DNA from: Gelatoporia subvermispora B
Taxonomy: Eukaryota; Basidiomycota; Agaricomycetes; Polyporales; Gelatoporiaceae
Assembly: GCA_000320605.2 (NCBI GenBank)
Contig: KB445791.1
Location: 1,406,298-1,470,297 of the forward strand
Length of the DNA: 64,000 nucleotides
Direction: 5' to 3'
Shown: piece after piece, positions 13,007 through 24,717 of the stretch
Numbering within the stretch: position 1 is the first letter of the stretch
Layout of the letters: every line of letters begins with the position of its first letter
Notes under the pieces: model-generated
What the model saw: only the letters and a program-made list of their open reading frames with translations
What the model was told of the DNA's origin: nothing
The model's database searches: none
Position numbers and translations under genes: made by a program

Positions 13007-14213
13007 GTCTTTCGCCATGAACACGTGCTCTTTGCCTCGGAGCAACCTTAAGCGAGCTGCATTTGCAATCGAAACCTCGTCATTTGTGGAGAACCTGTAG
13101 TGTAGAATATTCGTTCACTCCCTCCCGAGTCCCAGTTATCAAGAATCAGTGGAACATACAATTCAGTTGGCTCAATACCGTCTGCATATATCACTTTCCG
13201 TTCAAAACCCTTGAATCACTTCTCCATTCTACGCGACACCTCTCCTACTCGAAGAGCGTTCAATATATCAACAAATTCTGTCAGAGTGCAAGTAGGTTCG
13301 GACTGTGACTCAAACGCAAAGAATTAATATACCCTGATCTGTTTGCCTGAAAACCTGTTTGAGAAAAACGGTCCGTGTGATGCAAGAAGACCAGCGTTTG
13401 GCTTGAAAGGTGTGCTGGTACAATGTCCGTATCTTGCCCTCCCGTTCTGATACCGGAGGAAGCTGAAAGAAGTCTCCTGAAAAATTGAGCTGCTGGGGTG
13501 ATTAAAATGGAGCCCGTGGCCCGGTCTACAGTCCAACGGACCTGTATACCACCAAAGGGCATGCAGTTCCCACGCGCCTTTCGTGCGAACTCTTCCTGGT
13601 GCCAGTTGAGACCAATGAAGTTGAGCAAGCTCGAAACTTGCCAGCTTATCGAATAGTCTTCCGTCCAGCATTGATACTAACCGTAATCAGGTGTATTAGA
13701 GCACAAACAACTGATGAGCGTAAATGCAACTCACTTCCATCAATGGTCAGTATTCTAACAGCACACCATCGTTTGAGTGGGCCCGTGGCGCCTAAGTCAT
13801 GATCTCTCCATCCATCCTTTTCACCTTTCTTCCGCTGTTCTCGCGCCGCGCGGTAGCGTGCATCTAGGGCACGCGCCCTGAAGAAGAGCCTATCGATGTT
13901 TTCCTTGCCGGAACCGATACCAGCCCAGGAGTTACTTAATTGTGCATCCACCAATGTTCAAGGCAGCAATCCCGATCATCGCAGTGACACCAAGATTCGG
14001 GGAGTGAGTTCCTCCACAAGTAGCAATGATCTGCCGCAACAGCACGGACTTGCCCGTACCTAGGTAAAGAAGTGTCACAGCGCATTACAACAAACATTAT
14101 GCATATCAATCACACCTGCGGATCCTGTGAAAAACACATTTCCCTCACGTTTCACTCTGTCCAGGACCGCTTGCTGCTAAGGGGACAGAACGACCTCGGG
14201 TTCTACGACTGTC
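13007..14213 (-). pseudogene. Pif1-like helicase pseudogene, copy B (middle of the tandem)
   Basis: On the minus strand this clearly resembles copies A and C but is broken. Near 14200 it reads VVEPEVVLSP, then an in-frame TAG at 14177-14179 where the paralogues have Glu/Gln, then [21 protein letters not shown]. After GIAALNIGG (near 13955) an insertion shifts the frame and creates a TAA before SWAGIGSGKEN. Walker B reads RILTIDG, with Glu replaced by Gly. The SGDFFQLPPV and VFLKQVFRQTDQ segments follow (13380-13490). A further in-frame TGA at 13216-13218 interrupts the segment DILNALRVGE...KGFERK. Similarity fades after RLRLLRGKEHVF (near 13015), and the C-terminal SF1 motifs are absent. This is a true degenerate copy rather than a misread intron pattern, because the lesions fall inside conserved motifs. 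Confidence 0.88.
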
Positions 14214-14968
14214 AGGCGATGACTGTTGGCCATACAGCTAGCGCCAGAATATCCTGTTTGAACACGTTTGAGCTCCTTGGTTCCAAGCATTCTTGTCGAC
14301 TTGCCGTTCATAGACAGAGGAAACTTGACTATGTAACGCAACCTCTTGGCCCTTCTCTCAGAGTCAGTCGCGTCAGATGCAATGTGAGTCTCGGGCGCGA
14401 ACCCTGCATTGACGCGCGTGTGTCAGATTGCCCTGTTGCTTCTCACAGCTCCCAGAGATCAGTCCCTGGGATATGAGGGCGGGACTCACAGCAGCTGCCT
14501 CTGAAATGTCGAATCTCCTTTTCGCAAGACGGGACGTCACTGACATTCAGTGCAGTCGACGTTTCGATATTCTCTATGAGCCACACAGCTGTAAAGGAAA
14601 GGGCTTGGAATGTTGCTGTAAGTCTTCTTCGTGTAACCTGTATGAATGTTCTGTGCCAGGACGCGAGAAACACGATCGGGCGATCGAAGGAGCGCGTTGA
14701 CCGACTTCTACCATCATCACGTGACCGTGATCGAGGCGGTGCATAGGGCTCGATTTGGCGAGACACGGATAGCGCGTCGAGCGAAAGCCGCTTGTGTAGA
14801 TCATGAAATCTACTAGCAGCGAGCGGAGACAAGCAGTGTTTACGCTCGACGAAGACATTTGCTGTGAAGACGGAATTCCATGAATTACAAGCCAGGATAT
14901 AGAATTAGTACGCTCGCACTGCGCAACTCGGAAGGCAGGTCAAAAATATCTATCGGATATTAACGTAT
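14214..14968. other. Possible remnant of the 5' part of Pif1 copy B
   Basis: Lies between copy B and the 3' end of copy C. Minus-strand reading gives a short stretch (ASWHRTF, then LTATFQALSFTAVWLIE, around 14600-14680) that weakly resembles the RNase H1-type N-terminal domain of copy C, as expected if copy B once had it. The match is too weak to annotate as coding. No other gene is visible. Confidence 0.3.
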
Positions 14969-17626
14969 CAAAGTTCCTCCCAGAAATCAAGGTCTGCGTC
15001 CACGTCGATTTCATGTGCACCTGAGCGGTTCATCACCGGAGGAGTAGTCTCCTTACGAAGCCATTCCAGCACACGAGGGTGTGCCATTACTCTGTTCAAT
15101 GAGATGAGCTACGTTCATGCGAACCTTCACACAGAAGTCTCACTTGGCAGGGTTGAAGTTAAGAATTTCTAGAGAGTTCATACTAGTAGCCCTAGATAGA
15201 GCAACGTATGCTGAAATCCCCGAAGGAATCAGCGTTAAACTGCCGGAACATATGACAGTCAAACCTTGTCCTTTCTCGAAAATGTTCCTCATGTTCACAC
15301 GGACTCGTTGGAGCGTTTGGCCTTGCGATTTATGTATACTCAAAGCCCATGCGAGAATTAGCGGGACCTGGCATCAGGCATGAGCCATGTCGCAATCGTC
15401 ACAACGACAAGAACGCACTTGTTCACGTCTTGCCTCCATTTCGCCCTCTGCGTTGTTCACCTCGAAGGATTGCGGGACGCACAACAGGACTTGTCCAGTC
15501 GTGAAGCGCACGATAGGCCACAAGCCAGTAATGTCCTTCTGCTTGTTATTCTGGCTCGATGCAGGTGCGCCTTGAGACCGGGCTGCTTCTGCCGTCTCAA
15601 TCCCAGTGTTTCGGGCTTCCTGCGTCGTGCAGAATCCTATAACAGAGCCTATTGATCCGTTGACAAGATGTCCTTGCACCAGGTTCTGCGAAAATATGCG
15701 TGATATGGTGGAGATAGAGTGCAATCGCACTGACCTTGATCAACATGACCTGCGCATCGACCTATCGAGATGTCAAGTGTCTGCCTGCATTAGCGAACAT
15801 CTCGCTCACCTTCAGAGTAATATCTTTCGGAGCGATCAGCCTGTCCAAAAGTCTGTCCATCTGCTGACCAGAAATCGTATTTCCGTTCTCGTCTCTTCCT
15901 GGTATGTCCAAAGCGTTATAGGTATGCGCTTGTCCCTGTAGCTTAGCTAAGCGAGAAGCGTTTGCCATACGCACTTCGTCTTTCCTCGGAAAGCTGGCGT
16001 AGGTCGTGGTGAGGGAGGGAAGACACTACAACATAGTATTAGTGACATACAGCTCAGTTGGCTCGAGACCATCTTCGTATTTCACTGGGCGTTGCAAGGC
16101 CTTAAACCTGGTGACAACGTCAGGTTCCAGGTTGCCATATCGCATCGAGTTGAGCATGTCCACGAAGGCTTTGGATATCGCTATTAATGAGAGTAGCTTG
16201 GTTCGATACGCAAAGCCACCGACCTTGGTCTTTTTGGCGGAAGACTTTCTTCAGCACTATAGGTCTTCCGACACAACTCGACCAGGACTGGGAATCAAAT
16301 GCTAGAGTGACGGGTACTGGTGCACCGTTCTTATCGCGATCGCCAACAGGAGGTAGTTGGCAGAAATCCCCCGAAAGAACCAACTAAGACGGGTTAATGA
16401 TCTAAATTGAACATTCATAACACGAAACTAACTTGGATCCCCCCGAATGGCAGATGTTTTTGGTGCTTGCGTATCCGACGGGCAACTTCCTCCTATAGTG
16501 CTAGATATCAGGATGGAACGAGAAGCTGTACTAACGTGAGCTTACCAGTTTGTCAAACAGCTTGCCGTCAATCATCGAGACTGTTACAGATAGGTGAATA
16601 TTGCCTCGCGCGGCGAGTCCACTTGCGTCGGCTTACTTTCGTCGATAATCAGAACCTTGACCCGCAGCCATCGCTGTAGCGCTCTCGAGCCCTTCCCGTC
16701 GGAGTAGTCATCCAAATCTTCGTCCGTGTCGTATCCTTCCTCCTTGCGCCTCTTTCTGTACGCCTTATCCTGACCTATGATCCTGTAGAACAACTTTTCT
16801 GCAGTTTCCTGCCCCAGACCGATCCCAGCCCATGAATGTAGGGTTGAGCCACCGATGTTCACAGATGCAATTCCGGTTGAGGCAGTGATAGCGAGATAGG
16901 GTGAGCTGCGACCTCCGCAGCATTCTATGATCTTACGCAGAAGCACAGACTTTCCGGTACCTGTTAATAACCTCGCTTAGTGAAATAGGGGCCATCTTTA
17001 CTCGAACATACCTGCTGATCCCGTAAAGAACACGCTCTGTCCACGTTGAACCATACGCATTACTTCTTCTTGTTCTGGTGACAATAAAATAGGTGCATCT
17101 TCTTGAGGCCTTGGTATGTTCGGCGCCTGGAGAGAGGTGAGGGCCGTAAGCTCCGGTATTACGGCAGTCTCGGGTGGATCGTTTGGTAGGTGAGGTGGTA
17201 GATCTCGCGGGGACGGGGTTTTGGGTAGCACGAGATTTGGTCGTGGACTGATGGATATGGGAAAGCCTACGGGATCGGTGAGGTTGATCAAAAGATATGC
17301 TATGTTGTGCTACGACGATCTTGCAATGCAGCCACTTACGGTCATTGAGGGGAGTAGTAGTTAGTAGCCATTCTTCGGCCTTTGTGCGATCTGTGAAGCT
17401 CTTGTGTACAGCTCCAGGAAATTTTGAAACCTATGGGAGGTCAGCTAACGGATGAAGTGGAATAAACGCAAGCCGACATTTTTCTTCGCCTACAAATTGA
17501 GGTCTGAGTAGAGAGAGCGGGTACCAGTGGCACTTCTTTACTTACCTCCTCCCAGCTAGTGTAGATTTGTGGCCCTTGTCTGCCTGTCCTGACGGCGTAG
17601 AACTTCATCTTCGGTGCTCGACCCAT
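14969..17626 (-). CDS. Pif1-like helicase with N-terminal RNase H1-type hybrid-binding domain, copy C
   Basis: Predicted 5'-3' DNA helicase. The start at 17626 gives [20 protein letters not shown], then IYTSWEE, an intron, and [20 protein letters not shown] followed by WLLTTTP. This is the fold of the RNase H1 N-terminal (viroplasmin-like) domain that binds RNA:DNA hybrids. A proline-rich linker follows (17100-17230), then the full Pif1 core: [112 protein letters not shown] and [19 protein letters not shown]. It ends in [10 protein letters not shown] (stop 14969). An upstream in-frame ATG at 17743 would add 39 residues. No lesions were found, so it is probably functional. The domain pair suggests action on R-loops or replication intermediates; that is inference. 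Confidence 0.9.
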
Positions 17627-17944
17627 TTGGAATGCTGCGCAGCTATTTAGCTGTTTCTCGAGTTCTTCTGGATGTCTATTTACGGCACGAACACTCCTGC
17701 TCTCGGCAATTTGGCGCGCGATCGGGCGCCCATCACGTGCCACTAATGTACGTGTTAGCGCCCATAAACGCAGCCAAAAACTGTGCGCGAGTCCGAGGGC
17801 GAGTGCCCGACGACGAGCTCTGGCCCGCTCCGACCCGCGTCCCTGCGGGTTTTCTCCTCACAAATTCTGGACTTCGTTATCCGATTTCTAACCTCGTGAA
17901 GCCCTTCACACGACACCCGCAGTCCGTAGTCTCCGGCATCGGCC
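17627..17944. promoter_or_regulatory. Divergent promoter between Pif1 copy C and the 3'-5' exonuclease
   Basis: At most 318 bp separate the two divergent start codons, or 201 bp if the helicase uses the upstream ATG at 17743. The shared promoter of both genes must lie here. No TATA box or named element could be assigned with confidence. Confidence 0.55.
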
Positions 17945-19511
17945 ATGAATCTCGTGTCGCACTGCGGATCGCGACTGGCCAAATCTGCACCAAATAGACT
18001 GTTCAATCACTTCATCGGGCAACGTGCCCTGCGTGCCCTACACACACCAACCAGACATTGCTCGTCCGAGCGGCACGTTTCCATGGCCTCAAAAGCACAT
18101 GCTACCCTACGAACAGCCCAAGGCTCCGGAATGTCCAGCATGAACCCTCAGCAGCAATCTGCTAGACCATTCTCGAGCACACGACCAGCCAAGAAGAAGT
18201 ACAAGGGAAATTCGAAGCTCCCAATGTACAACTGGAAGCGGGCCTGCGGCAGGGGCAACGCTGTGCTCACTTACATAAAGAAACGTGACTCTGCGGACGA
18301 GCATCTGATGGAATTGACGGAGATAATGGAGAACTTACCGTTGGAGGAGCGGGCATTAGGCTTCGACATGGAATGGAGGCCCGTATTCCAGGCTGGGAAG
18401 AAAGCCAAGGTCGCTCTCATCCAACTTGCGTGGGAAAACTGCGTCTGGCTGGTTCATATTAGCAAGACAGGCGGTATGTAGAACTGCTGCTACTGCGTCA
18501 ATACGTTGACGACTGCTCGCCACAGGGCCACCGGAGAAGTTGAAGGAGATTCTTGAGGATCCGACAATTGTTAAGACGGGCGTTGGTATCCAATGTACGT
18601 ATTTTCTTTGCTCGCTGTGTTATATTATCGGGATGCACATGCTTCTTGTCTAGTTGACTGCAAGAAGCTCTGGACTGATTGGGGAGTCAACGTTCGGAAT
18701 GCCGTCGACCTCAGTCTATTAGCCAAGAGCGCGGATAACAAGCGGTGGAAGGGCCCATATTCAGAGGGCATCTCCCTCCTGCGGCTTGCCGAAGCATACG
18801 AAAATTGCACGTTGGACAAGGGCAAGATCACCACAAGCAACTGGGAAGCGACACTTGACGATAAGATGCAGCTCTGTAAGGCTCACTCTTCCTCTCCGAA
18901 GGACTTGTTGCTGATTTGCTATAGATGCCGCCAACGACAGTCATGTAGGGTATCGCATTTATACAAAGCTGTTGGCCGAGCTCGAATTTGTGGACCCCAT
19001 TCCGGCCATTGAGTGTTACTCGTTCAGCACCGTCAGTGGTGCCCATGTCACTCTGCGCTCCGACAAGGACAGGTGGAAACCGTTCAATCCGTACTACAAC
19101 GCTGGCCCGCCGCCGCCACCACCGGTGGATCCCGATGCGCCGGCTGCACTGAAACTTAACGAAGACGGAGAAGCAGTGCCATTTGGCCTTCGCGGGGCCT
19201 CCCTAGTTGTGGATGATGTGGACATCACAGTGGACATCTCCAAACTCGTTGAGCCCGTAGCACCAATCGACCCGGTCGTCGGAGAGACAAGTCATCTCCT
19301 TGCGTCAAATGCAACACCTGCGCCTGAAGTTAACGACACAAGGCAAGAGGTGCATGCCCTTGCAGATGGCTCAGATGCGGAGTCTCAGTCTGCTCTCACG
19401 AGCTACGCTCGTGAGGCTGCTGATGTGGCCGCAGGGGTGCCTTCGTCAAGAGAGGAATGCGAGTCTCATACTGAAGACGACGCAGTCAAAGCCGCCGGGC
19501 TCGCGGCCTAG
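17945..19511 (+). CDS. DnaQ-like 3'-5' exonuclease (WRN exonuclease type)
   Basis: Four exons (17945-18473, 18526-18594, 18654-18875, 18925-19511) encode a single-domain DEDDy exonuclease. Motif Exo I is GFDMEWRP, Exo II is GVGIQFDCKKLW (created by splicing), and Exo III is YAANDSHVGYRIY, with Tyr-x3-Asp formed across the last intron. All catalytic acidic residues are present. The N terminus (MNLVSHCGSRLAKS..., with RALHTPTRHCSS) is Arg/Ser-rich with few acidic residues, like a mitochondrial presequence. A second ATG at 18081 (MASKAHATLRT) would remove most of it. A Pro run (GPPPPPPVDP) and a roughly 130-residue acidic, probably disordered tail follow the domain. The WRN/Egalitarian-type fold is clear. 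DNA as the substrate is inferred. Confidence 0.9.
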
Positions 19512-20172
19512 TTGCATCCAGATGCGGTGGCAGTGTAGAATTCCTGCGCTTTGAGGTTTTGCGTCGTATATATCCTATGTCATTGCTGGGTGAGCATTTC
19601 CAAAGCTGTGGTCGCATCGCTTGAGAGGCTGACGTGTCTGTGCTTCGCAGGGCAATCTATTACTACCGTGTACACATTCGCATATGTAGCTATATCGCAA
19701 TCATATCATATTACCCCCTCTCCCATTGGGTACACGGCTCGTTCGATCGATGAGCCACTGAAGCAAAGTCCGCCGACCGGACCTCTTTGCATTCTCTCAG
19801 GCACGCACACAAGATATGGGCGGTGTACATTCCGAGAATGCAAGGACCCCAGAAGGATCTACGTCCGCTCTGGGGAGCGCTGCGTCCACGACCAGGAATC
19901 ACAGCTCCGTTCTTACATGTAATCCGAGCCAGTCCGCTTGGCAGTTGCCCCGGGGCCCGTGGGGGCCGTGCTGCAGGGGGCCACAATAAGTGTGTTCGAT
20001 AATCGCAAGCGTTGGGTGCAAGTTACCCGGTCTCCGGCGGGGTAATTGCGGAATATTCTGACGTACTGAGACTCGATCATCGATGAGGAGCGACACGCAG
20101 CAAGTACCTCAAGAAGTCTGAGCAGCGGTGTACCGCTCAAAATCGTGTTGGCTGAAGCAGATGGTATAGAGA
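19512..20172. other. Convergent intergenic region
   Basis: 3' flanks of the exonuclease gene and of LAS1. A very GC-rich patch of G and C runs lies around 19930-19985. No coding sequence, RNA gene or repeat could be supported. Confidence 0.5.
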
Positions 20173-21999
20173 TCACCGGACATGCACAGTAGATAATCCT
20201 GACAACTCTGCGTGGCTGCGAACGAAAACGCCTATCGGCGAGGGTTTCCAGCCCTCGGCTGCACTGACCAGCCTCCAGCCTGGTGGCAAAACAGCAGTCT
20301 GCTCGTTGTGCACGATGCCGTTGAGCGTCGGCGCTGTTGTGTTGCTGCCAGAGGAGTCGCTGGTTATCTCGGGAGATTGACGTGCGGCAAGGAGGCTGCG
20401 CAGCCGCTCATCCATCAAGTTCAGGTCGTCTTCTGCCCACTTCTGCCAGGTGTGAGAGATGTGAGTCTGAATGGATGTCGCGACACCAGATACATTGCAA
20501 ATTGGACGGACCTCGGAGGTGCCTTGAGGTGTGACCGCGTACAGAACCGATAGATTTTTCTCGAGGTCCGCATTGCCGGTACACAATGCCTTCAGTAGTG
20601 CTCGCGCCCTGCATCGATACACAAATTTACTAGCCGATCCATGACAGGTAGGTTTCAAATGCTCGCACCCTTTTTGACCATCGGCATTGCTGCTAGAACG
20701 CGGCCCTAGTGCCCTCGTCAGGTTAATGACAACATCTTTCCTAGTGATAGGTCCTTCTTCGGCATCCTCAGAAGCCGGTGACCGGGCGCGCACGAGCCAA
20801 TTCGCCCATGCTGCCAGAAGTAAGTCATAGGTAACGTCGACCTTGTGTTCCGGCGCAGCCGTTGGAGGAACGTTACCCGAGGCGACTTCCCCATGGGCGT
20901 CGTTGTGAGACACAAGGCGTGCGACGATTTTCAAGACTAGGATGGACCTCAAGTCAGGGTGCAGTGACTGCAGGTGATTGAGCAAGGGTGTCCAGAGGTT
21001 CAGCACGTTCGCCGATGGGATTAGCTGCGCCCCAAGCGCTCGCTTCCTACAAGCCCAACCGGTTATTCGAGTGCCCGCCTGGCTATACGGTGCTCACACT
21101 TACTTTTTTGAAAGGGGGACGAGTGCCCCCTTCTCCACCAGTGCATCGCACAGCTTTTCCAGCGCCCACCGCTCCCTCCAGTCCGCTTCATCGGGGGAAT
21201 GCAGTTCGCGGCTCGCGTCCCAATCCAGCTCGCCGGCACTTGCGGTCGCGGCGACCTTCGCCTCCGCGACCCAGCGCTCGATGTCGCGCAGGATTTTGGT
21301 CATCTCGGGTCTTAATTTGGTGAGAAGAGACGCGTCCCGATTGGTGGCTTTAAGGAGCGTTTTGTAGCGGTTCAAGATGGGTGCAAGTGGTCGTGTAGAT
21401 GCAGAGCGGGATGGCGGCGGAGCTGAGGGGTTCAGTGTAGGGAGAAAGTAATTGTGAAGGAGCCATGTCATAGACTACGCAGAATGTGAGGAGACGCAAA
21501 CGATGGTGAAGTATTTAGCGCACCTCTCGAGCGGCTTCTCTGAGGACCTCTACGCTGGGCAGATCTTCGTGGGTGGCCGCATGTCTTAGCTCCACGAACC
21601 AGGCGGGCAAGCCCAGTTGGAAGGCGATGCTTGCGATCGACCGCGCATACGCGCCTGATTGTAGCGGGTCGACCAGCCCGTTCACGAGCCGTATAATCGC
21701 GCCTGCATAGCTTTGACGTAGGAGCAGACTCGGAATGGTTCCTTGAGGCTGGATGTCTTGCAGAATGACAGTCAGGATGGCGAGCGCAGATTCAAGGGCA
21801 TGAGGCAAAGATGTAATTGCTCTCCATGCAGACAACTACATCTTAGGTTAGACAACGAGGTTCATCGTACGCAAGGACAACCTACTCGGTTCACTGCACG
21901 AAGTCTTGTATCATAGTCGTTTTCATCTGAGTATATCCAGGAGCAGACTTGGTCGAGCTCGCCTATGGATGCCCAGGGTACTCGATGCGGGAGCTTCAT
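20173..21999 (-). CDS. LAS1: Las1, pre-rRNA ITS2 endonuclease subunit
   Basis: Las1 is the HEPN-type endonuclease of the Las1-Grc3 complex that cleaves ITS2 during 60S ribosome maturation in the nucleus. The start at 21999 gives MKLPHRVPWASIGELDQV, the family's usual N terminus; an upstream ATG at 22050 is less likely. Spliced exons give AVNR/LSAWRAITSLPHALES, then QLGLPAWFVELRHAATHEDL. That segment carries the R-x4-H catalytic motif (RHAATH). SMTWLLHNYFLP and a charged central region follow. The last exon begins KRALGAQLIPSANVLNLWTP and ends with a stop at 20173. A probable 60-nt intron (20609-20668), free of stops and a multiple of three, would remove a poorly conserved insert before RARALLKALC. 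The family assignment is strong. Confidence 0.92.
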
Positions 22000-23632
22000 G
22001 TGAATGATGGGAAGCGCCCGTTTAGTATTTTCGTATTTGCTTTCAGCCACCGTCCAATGCAGCGCGGTCGCCCGGGCCTGCTCTTCCCAGCAGCTCGATC
22101 TCGACCATGTGCTTTCGAGATGTGAACAACTCTTCTTTCAATTTTCATATCATCGTAAGTGGAGCTTGGCGCAATGCAACAATTGGCTTGGTCTCAAACC
22201 TGCGAATACCAAAACATATACAAGAACTGGTCGACGCGAACTCCACTCCGTGTTCTGGTGAGAAACAAGCACCCCGGTCTCATTCTCCAGGCCCTGCATG
22301 TTTCACCGCACGCTGGTGCGACTCCCTGGTAAATTGCAGATCCAATTATCCATTTACAGTTTCAAGCAGCGCCCGCTCGTACATAGTCGAGTACACCGTT
22401 CCGCGATAACGGAGGAGAACGGGGGCCAGTGGTAGTGATTACTCCCAAACTACTACATGGAATTGCACAACCCTACTATGACAGCCTCGCAGGTTGTCCG
22501 CCATCAGCTCTCGACATAAAGCGCTCCGCATCGCGCGCAGCCGTCTACTGTAGTGGGAGCGCCTCGCGCCTTCGCCGCAACGCACGCACCGCATCTGCCA
22601 TCCGATCTCCACGCGCCGGCGGCAGCCGTCTCTGTCCTTCCCGCTGGCAGTGCTCCTATAGACGCGTCCACCTGACACAGCAAAAGCCACTACCTCTACG
22701 ATGGCGTGACCCGCCTGTTGAGCTGCAGTCATGGGCGATGCACAGGCCGGCGGGGGTCCCGCCACCCCGAGGCCCACTGTGAGACAAGCATTTGAAAGAC
22801 AAGGGGGACAGGGAGAGGCTAGGGTGCTGCGGTGGCGCCGGAGGAAGATCACCGTAATCTACAAGATGAGTAGGTGCGTGCCGCGATGCGACCGGCCTGC
22901 TGAGATGCAGGCTCGCTTTGTGCGGAGAAAGCTGCCTGCGGGCTCTGCGGAGGAGGCCTGCTCCACGCCAGCCTTCACCTGGTCACGTTGCCATGAGGCC
23001 CAATCAGGTCGCAGCTCGTCGCGCTTTGGCCTTGACAGTATCCACAGCAGGCTCTGGCAAGCACATCAAGAGACATCAAGCATCAGCAGCTGAGACGCTG
23101 GGAGCCGCTCCCCTCGTTACGATTTTCGTCATAACCATTTCTGGATCAGCTGGGGCTCTGGCGCGCAGAAATATCAGATGTCTAAATCTCCGCTGAGCGC
23201 ACTCTCCGGGACGTACTCGTACCGTATGCTCAAAGCTGTGTGCAATATGCATTGACGCGACCCGGAAATTCGTACAGTCCATGCAGGATCGCGCATAACG
23301 TACAGGATTGCCACTATCGGAGGGCCCTGATGGTGAGACTCCAAACACTCCATAGCCAGTGATCCAAATCTGATCAGCGCTCGCGTTACGCGACGCTATT
23401 GTTAGATCGCACGCTAGTGCTATGTGGTAAACCCCATCATGGCGGTGTACACGATCTGTTTCGCGAGGTTCGGATTCCTTCATATATGATGGCACGTCGA
23501 AAGAGCACAATCGACGCCGGCGTCCCCCCTTCAACACACCCTCTCTGTTTACGACCCCTCTGATTCTGCTGGTTTTATCCCTCTTCTCTGAACGCCTTAC
23601 GTTTTACGAGCACGAATAATCACCTATAAGCT
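22000..23632. other. Long intergenic region, about 1.6 kb
   Basis: Separates the divergent LAS1 and membrane-protein genes. Several open frames of 100-150 codons occur on both strands, for example minus 22439-22852 and 23076-23537. They are Arg/Ser-rich, overlap each other and show no domain or exon structure, so I do not call genes. The DNA should include both promoters. Confidence 0.45.
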
Positions 23633-24717
23633 ATGGTCCATCTCGACGCACGCGGCGACATCTCTGTCGCAGAGATTATCATCTACATTCCCATCCTAAT
23701 CCTGAGCGGCATCTTGGTGCTAAGACATGGCTTCGCCCGAAGGGCAGGCTGGATTTTCCTGCTCATTCTCTCGATTAGTGAGTATCAGCGTCCTAATGTT
23801 CGCTTTGATCATGCTGACGTTGTCTTCCACGTAGTTCGCATTGCGGGAGGAATCACACATATCTTGCTAGAACAGAAGCCGACCAACACCACGCTACAAA
23901 TTGTTGTTGGCATTTTCGAGTCGTCTGGTGTCTCACCACTGCTCCTTGCCACTGTCGGTTTCCTGAACACTGTGTATGTACCCTTGCACGCCGAGCCGCC
24001 TCCTGATCACTGAAAGTACTTCCCTGTAGTTGCCAAGAGTCACTTGACCAAGAACCATTAATCGAGAAGGGCCTGAAGCTACTCGGTGCCCTTGGTTCCG
24101 TTGCACTTATCCTGACCATCATCGGTGGTGTCAAGCAAGGTGACGCGAAGACTGCAAGCGCGATCTCGAGCGGCGCGAAATTCAAGCACATCGGCGTCAT
24201 CCTGTTCGGTGTCCTTTACGGCCTCATTTTCCTTGCCCACGTGTTCTGCTGGTCCAACAGCGGCCGTCTCATGAAGTACAGGCGCATGGTACGTCGCATT
24301 AGTATTGGTCCTGTGCTCGTGACCTGGATACTAAATCGTCTGCTCCCTCAGATGCTCAAGGGTATCTCCGCCGCACTCCCCTTCCTCGCCATCCGCGTTG
24401 CGTACACGATCCTGTCCGCGTATTCGCCACTCACCTTTGGGTTCAACTCGGAGGGCGACAAGATCGCCGAAACGTGCAGCGGCTGGCTGTGCAAATTCAA
24501 CAGCACGTCGGGCAGCTGGCAAGTCTACCTGTTCATGTCTGTTGCGACGGAGTACGTGGCGGTCATCATCTACACGGTGGTTGGCACGCGCGTCCCGCTG
24601 CAGCAGGACTACGCTGGCGGCCGTAACCCTGGCGGCTGGAGCAGCGACGAGGAGCTGATGAAGTACGGGCCTGGCGGCAATGTCAACGGCGGCAACCCGT
24701 ACATCAACCGGGTATGA
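23633..24717 (+). CDS. Fungal multi-pass membrane protein (DUF7702-like)
   Basis: Start MVHLDARGDISVAEIIIYIP. About seven hydrophobic helices follow across five exons: IIIYIPILILSGILV, WIFLLILSI, VGIFESSGVSPLLL, LGSVALILTIIGGV, GVILFGVLYGLIFLAHVF, an exon with AALPFLAIRVAYTIL, and YLFMSVATEYVAVIIYTVVG. A short hydrophilic cytoplasmic tail ends NVNGGNPYINRV. The helix pattern and length (about 290 residues) fit the uncharacterised fungal DUF7702 family, also described as seven-TM, receptor-like proteins. No enzymatic motif is seen, and the function is unknown. The introns are short (about 50-65 nt) and have GT-AG ends. The family name comes from my memory of the group and needs a profile search. 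Confidence 0.8.

Noticed and set aside
9802..17626. Helitron transposon as source of the Pif1 cluster
   Set aside because: Helitron helicases are fused to a HUH Rep domain. None is present, the copies have many introns, and I see no terminal hairpin with CTRR at the borders.
22429..23537. Several 90-150-codon open frames on both strands
   Set aside because: They overlap each other, are Arg/Ser-rich and lack any domain, signal peptide or splice continuity. Best read as intergenic DNA of high GC.
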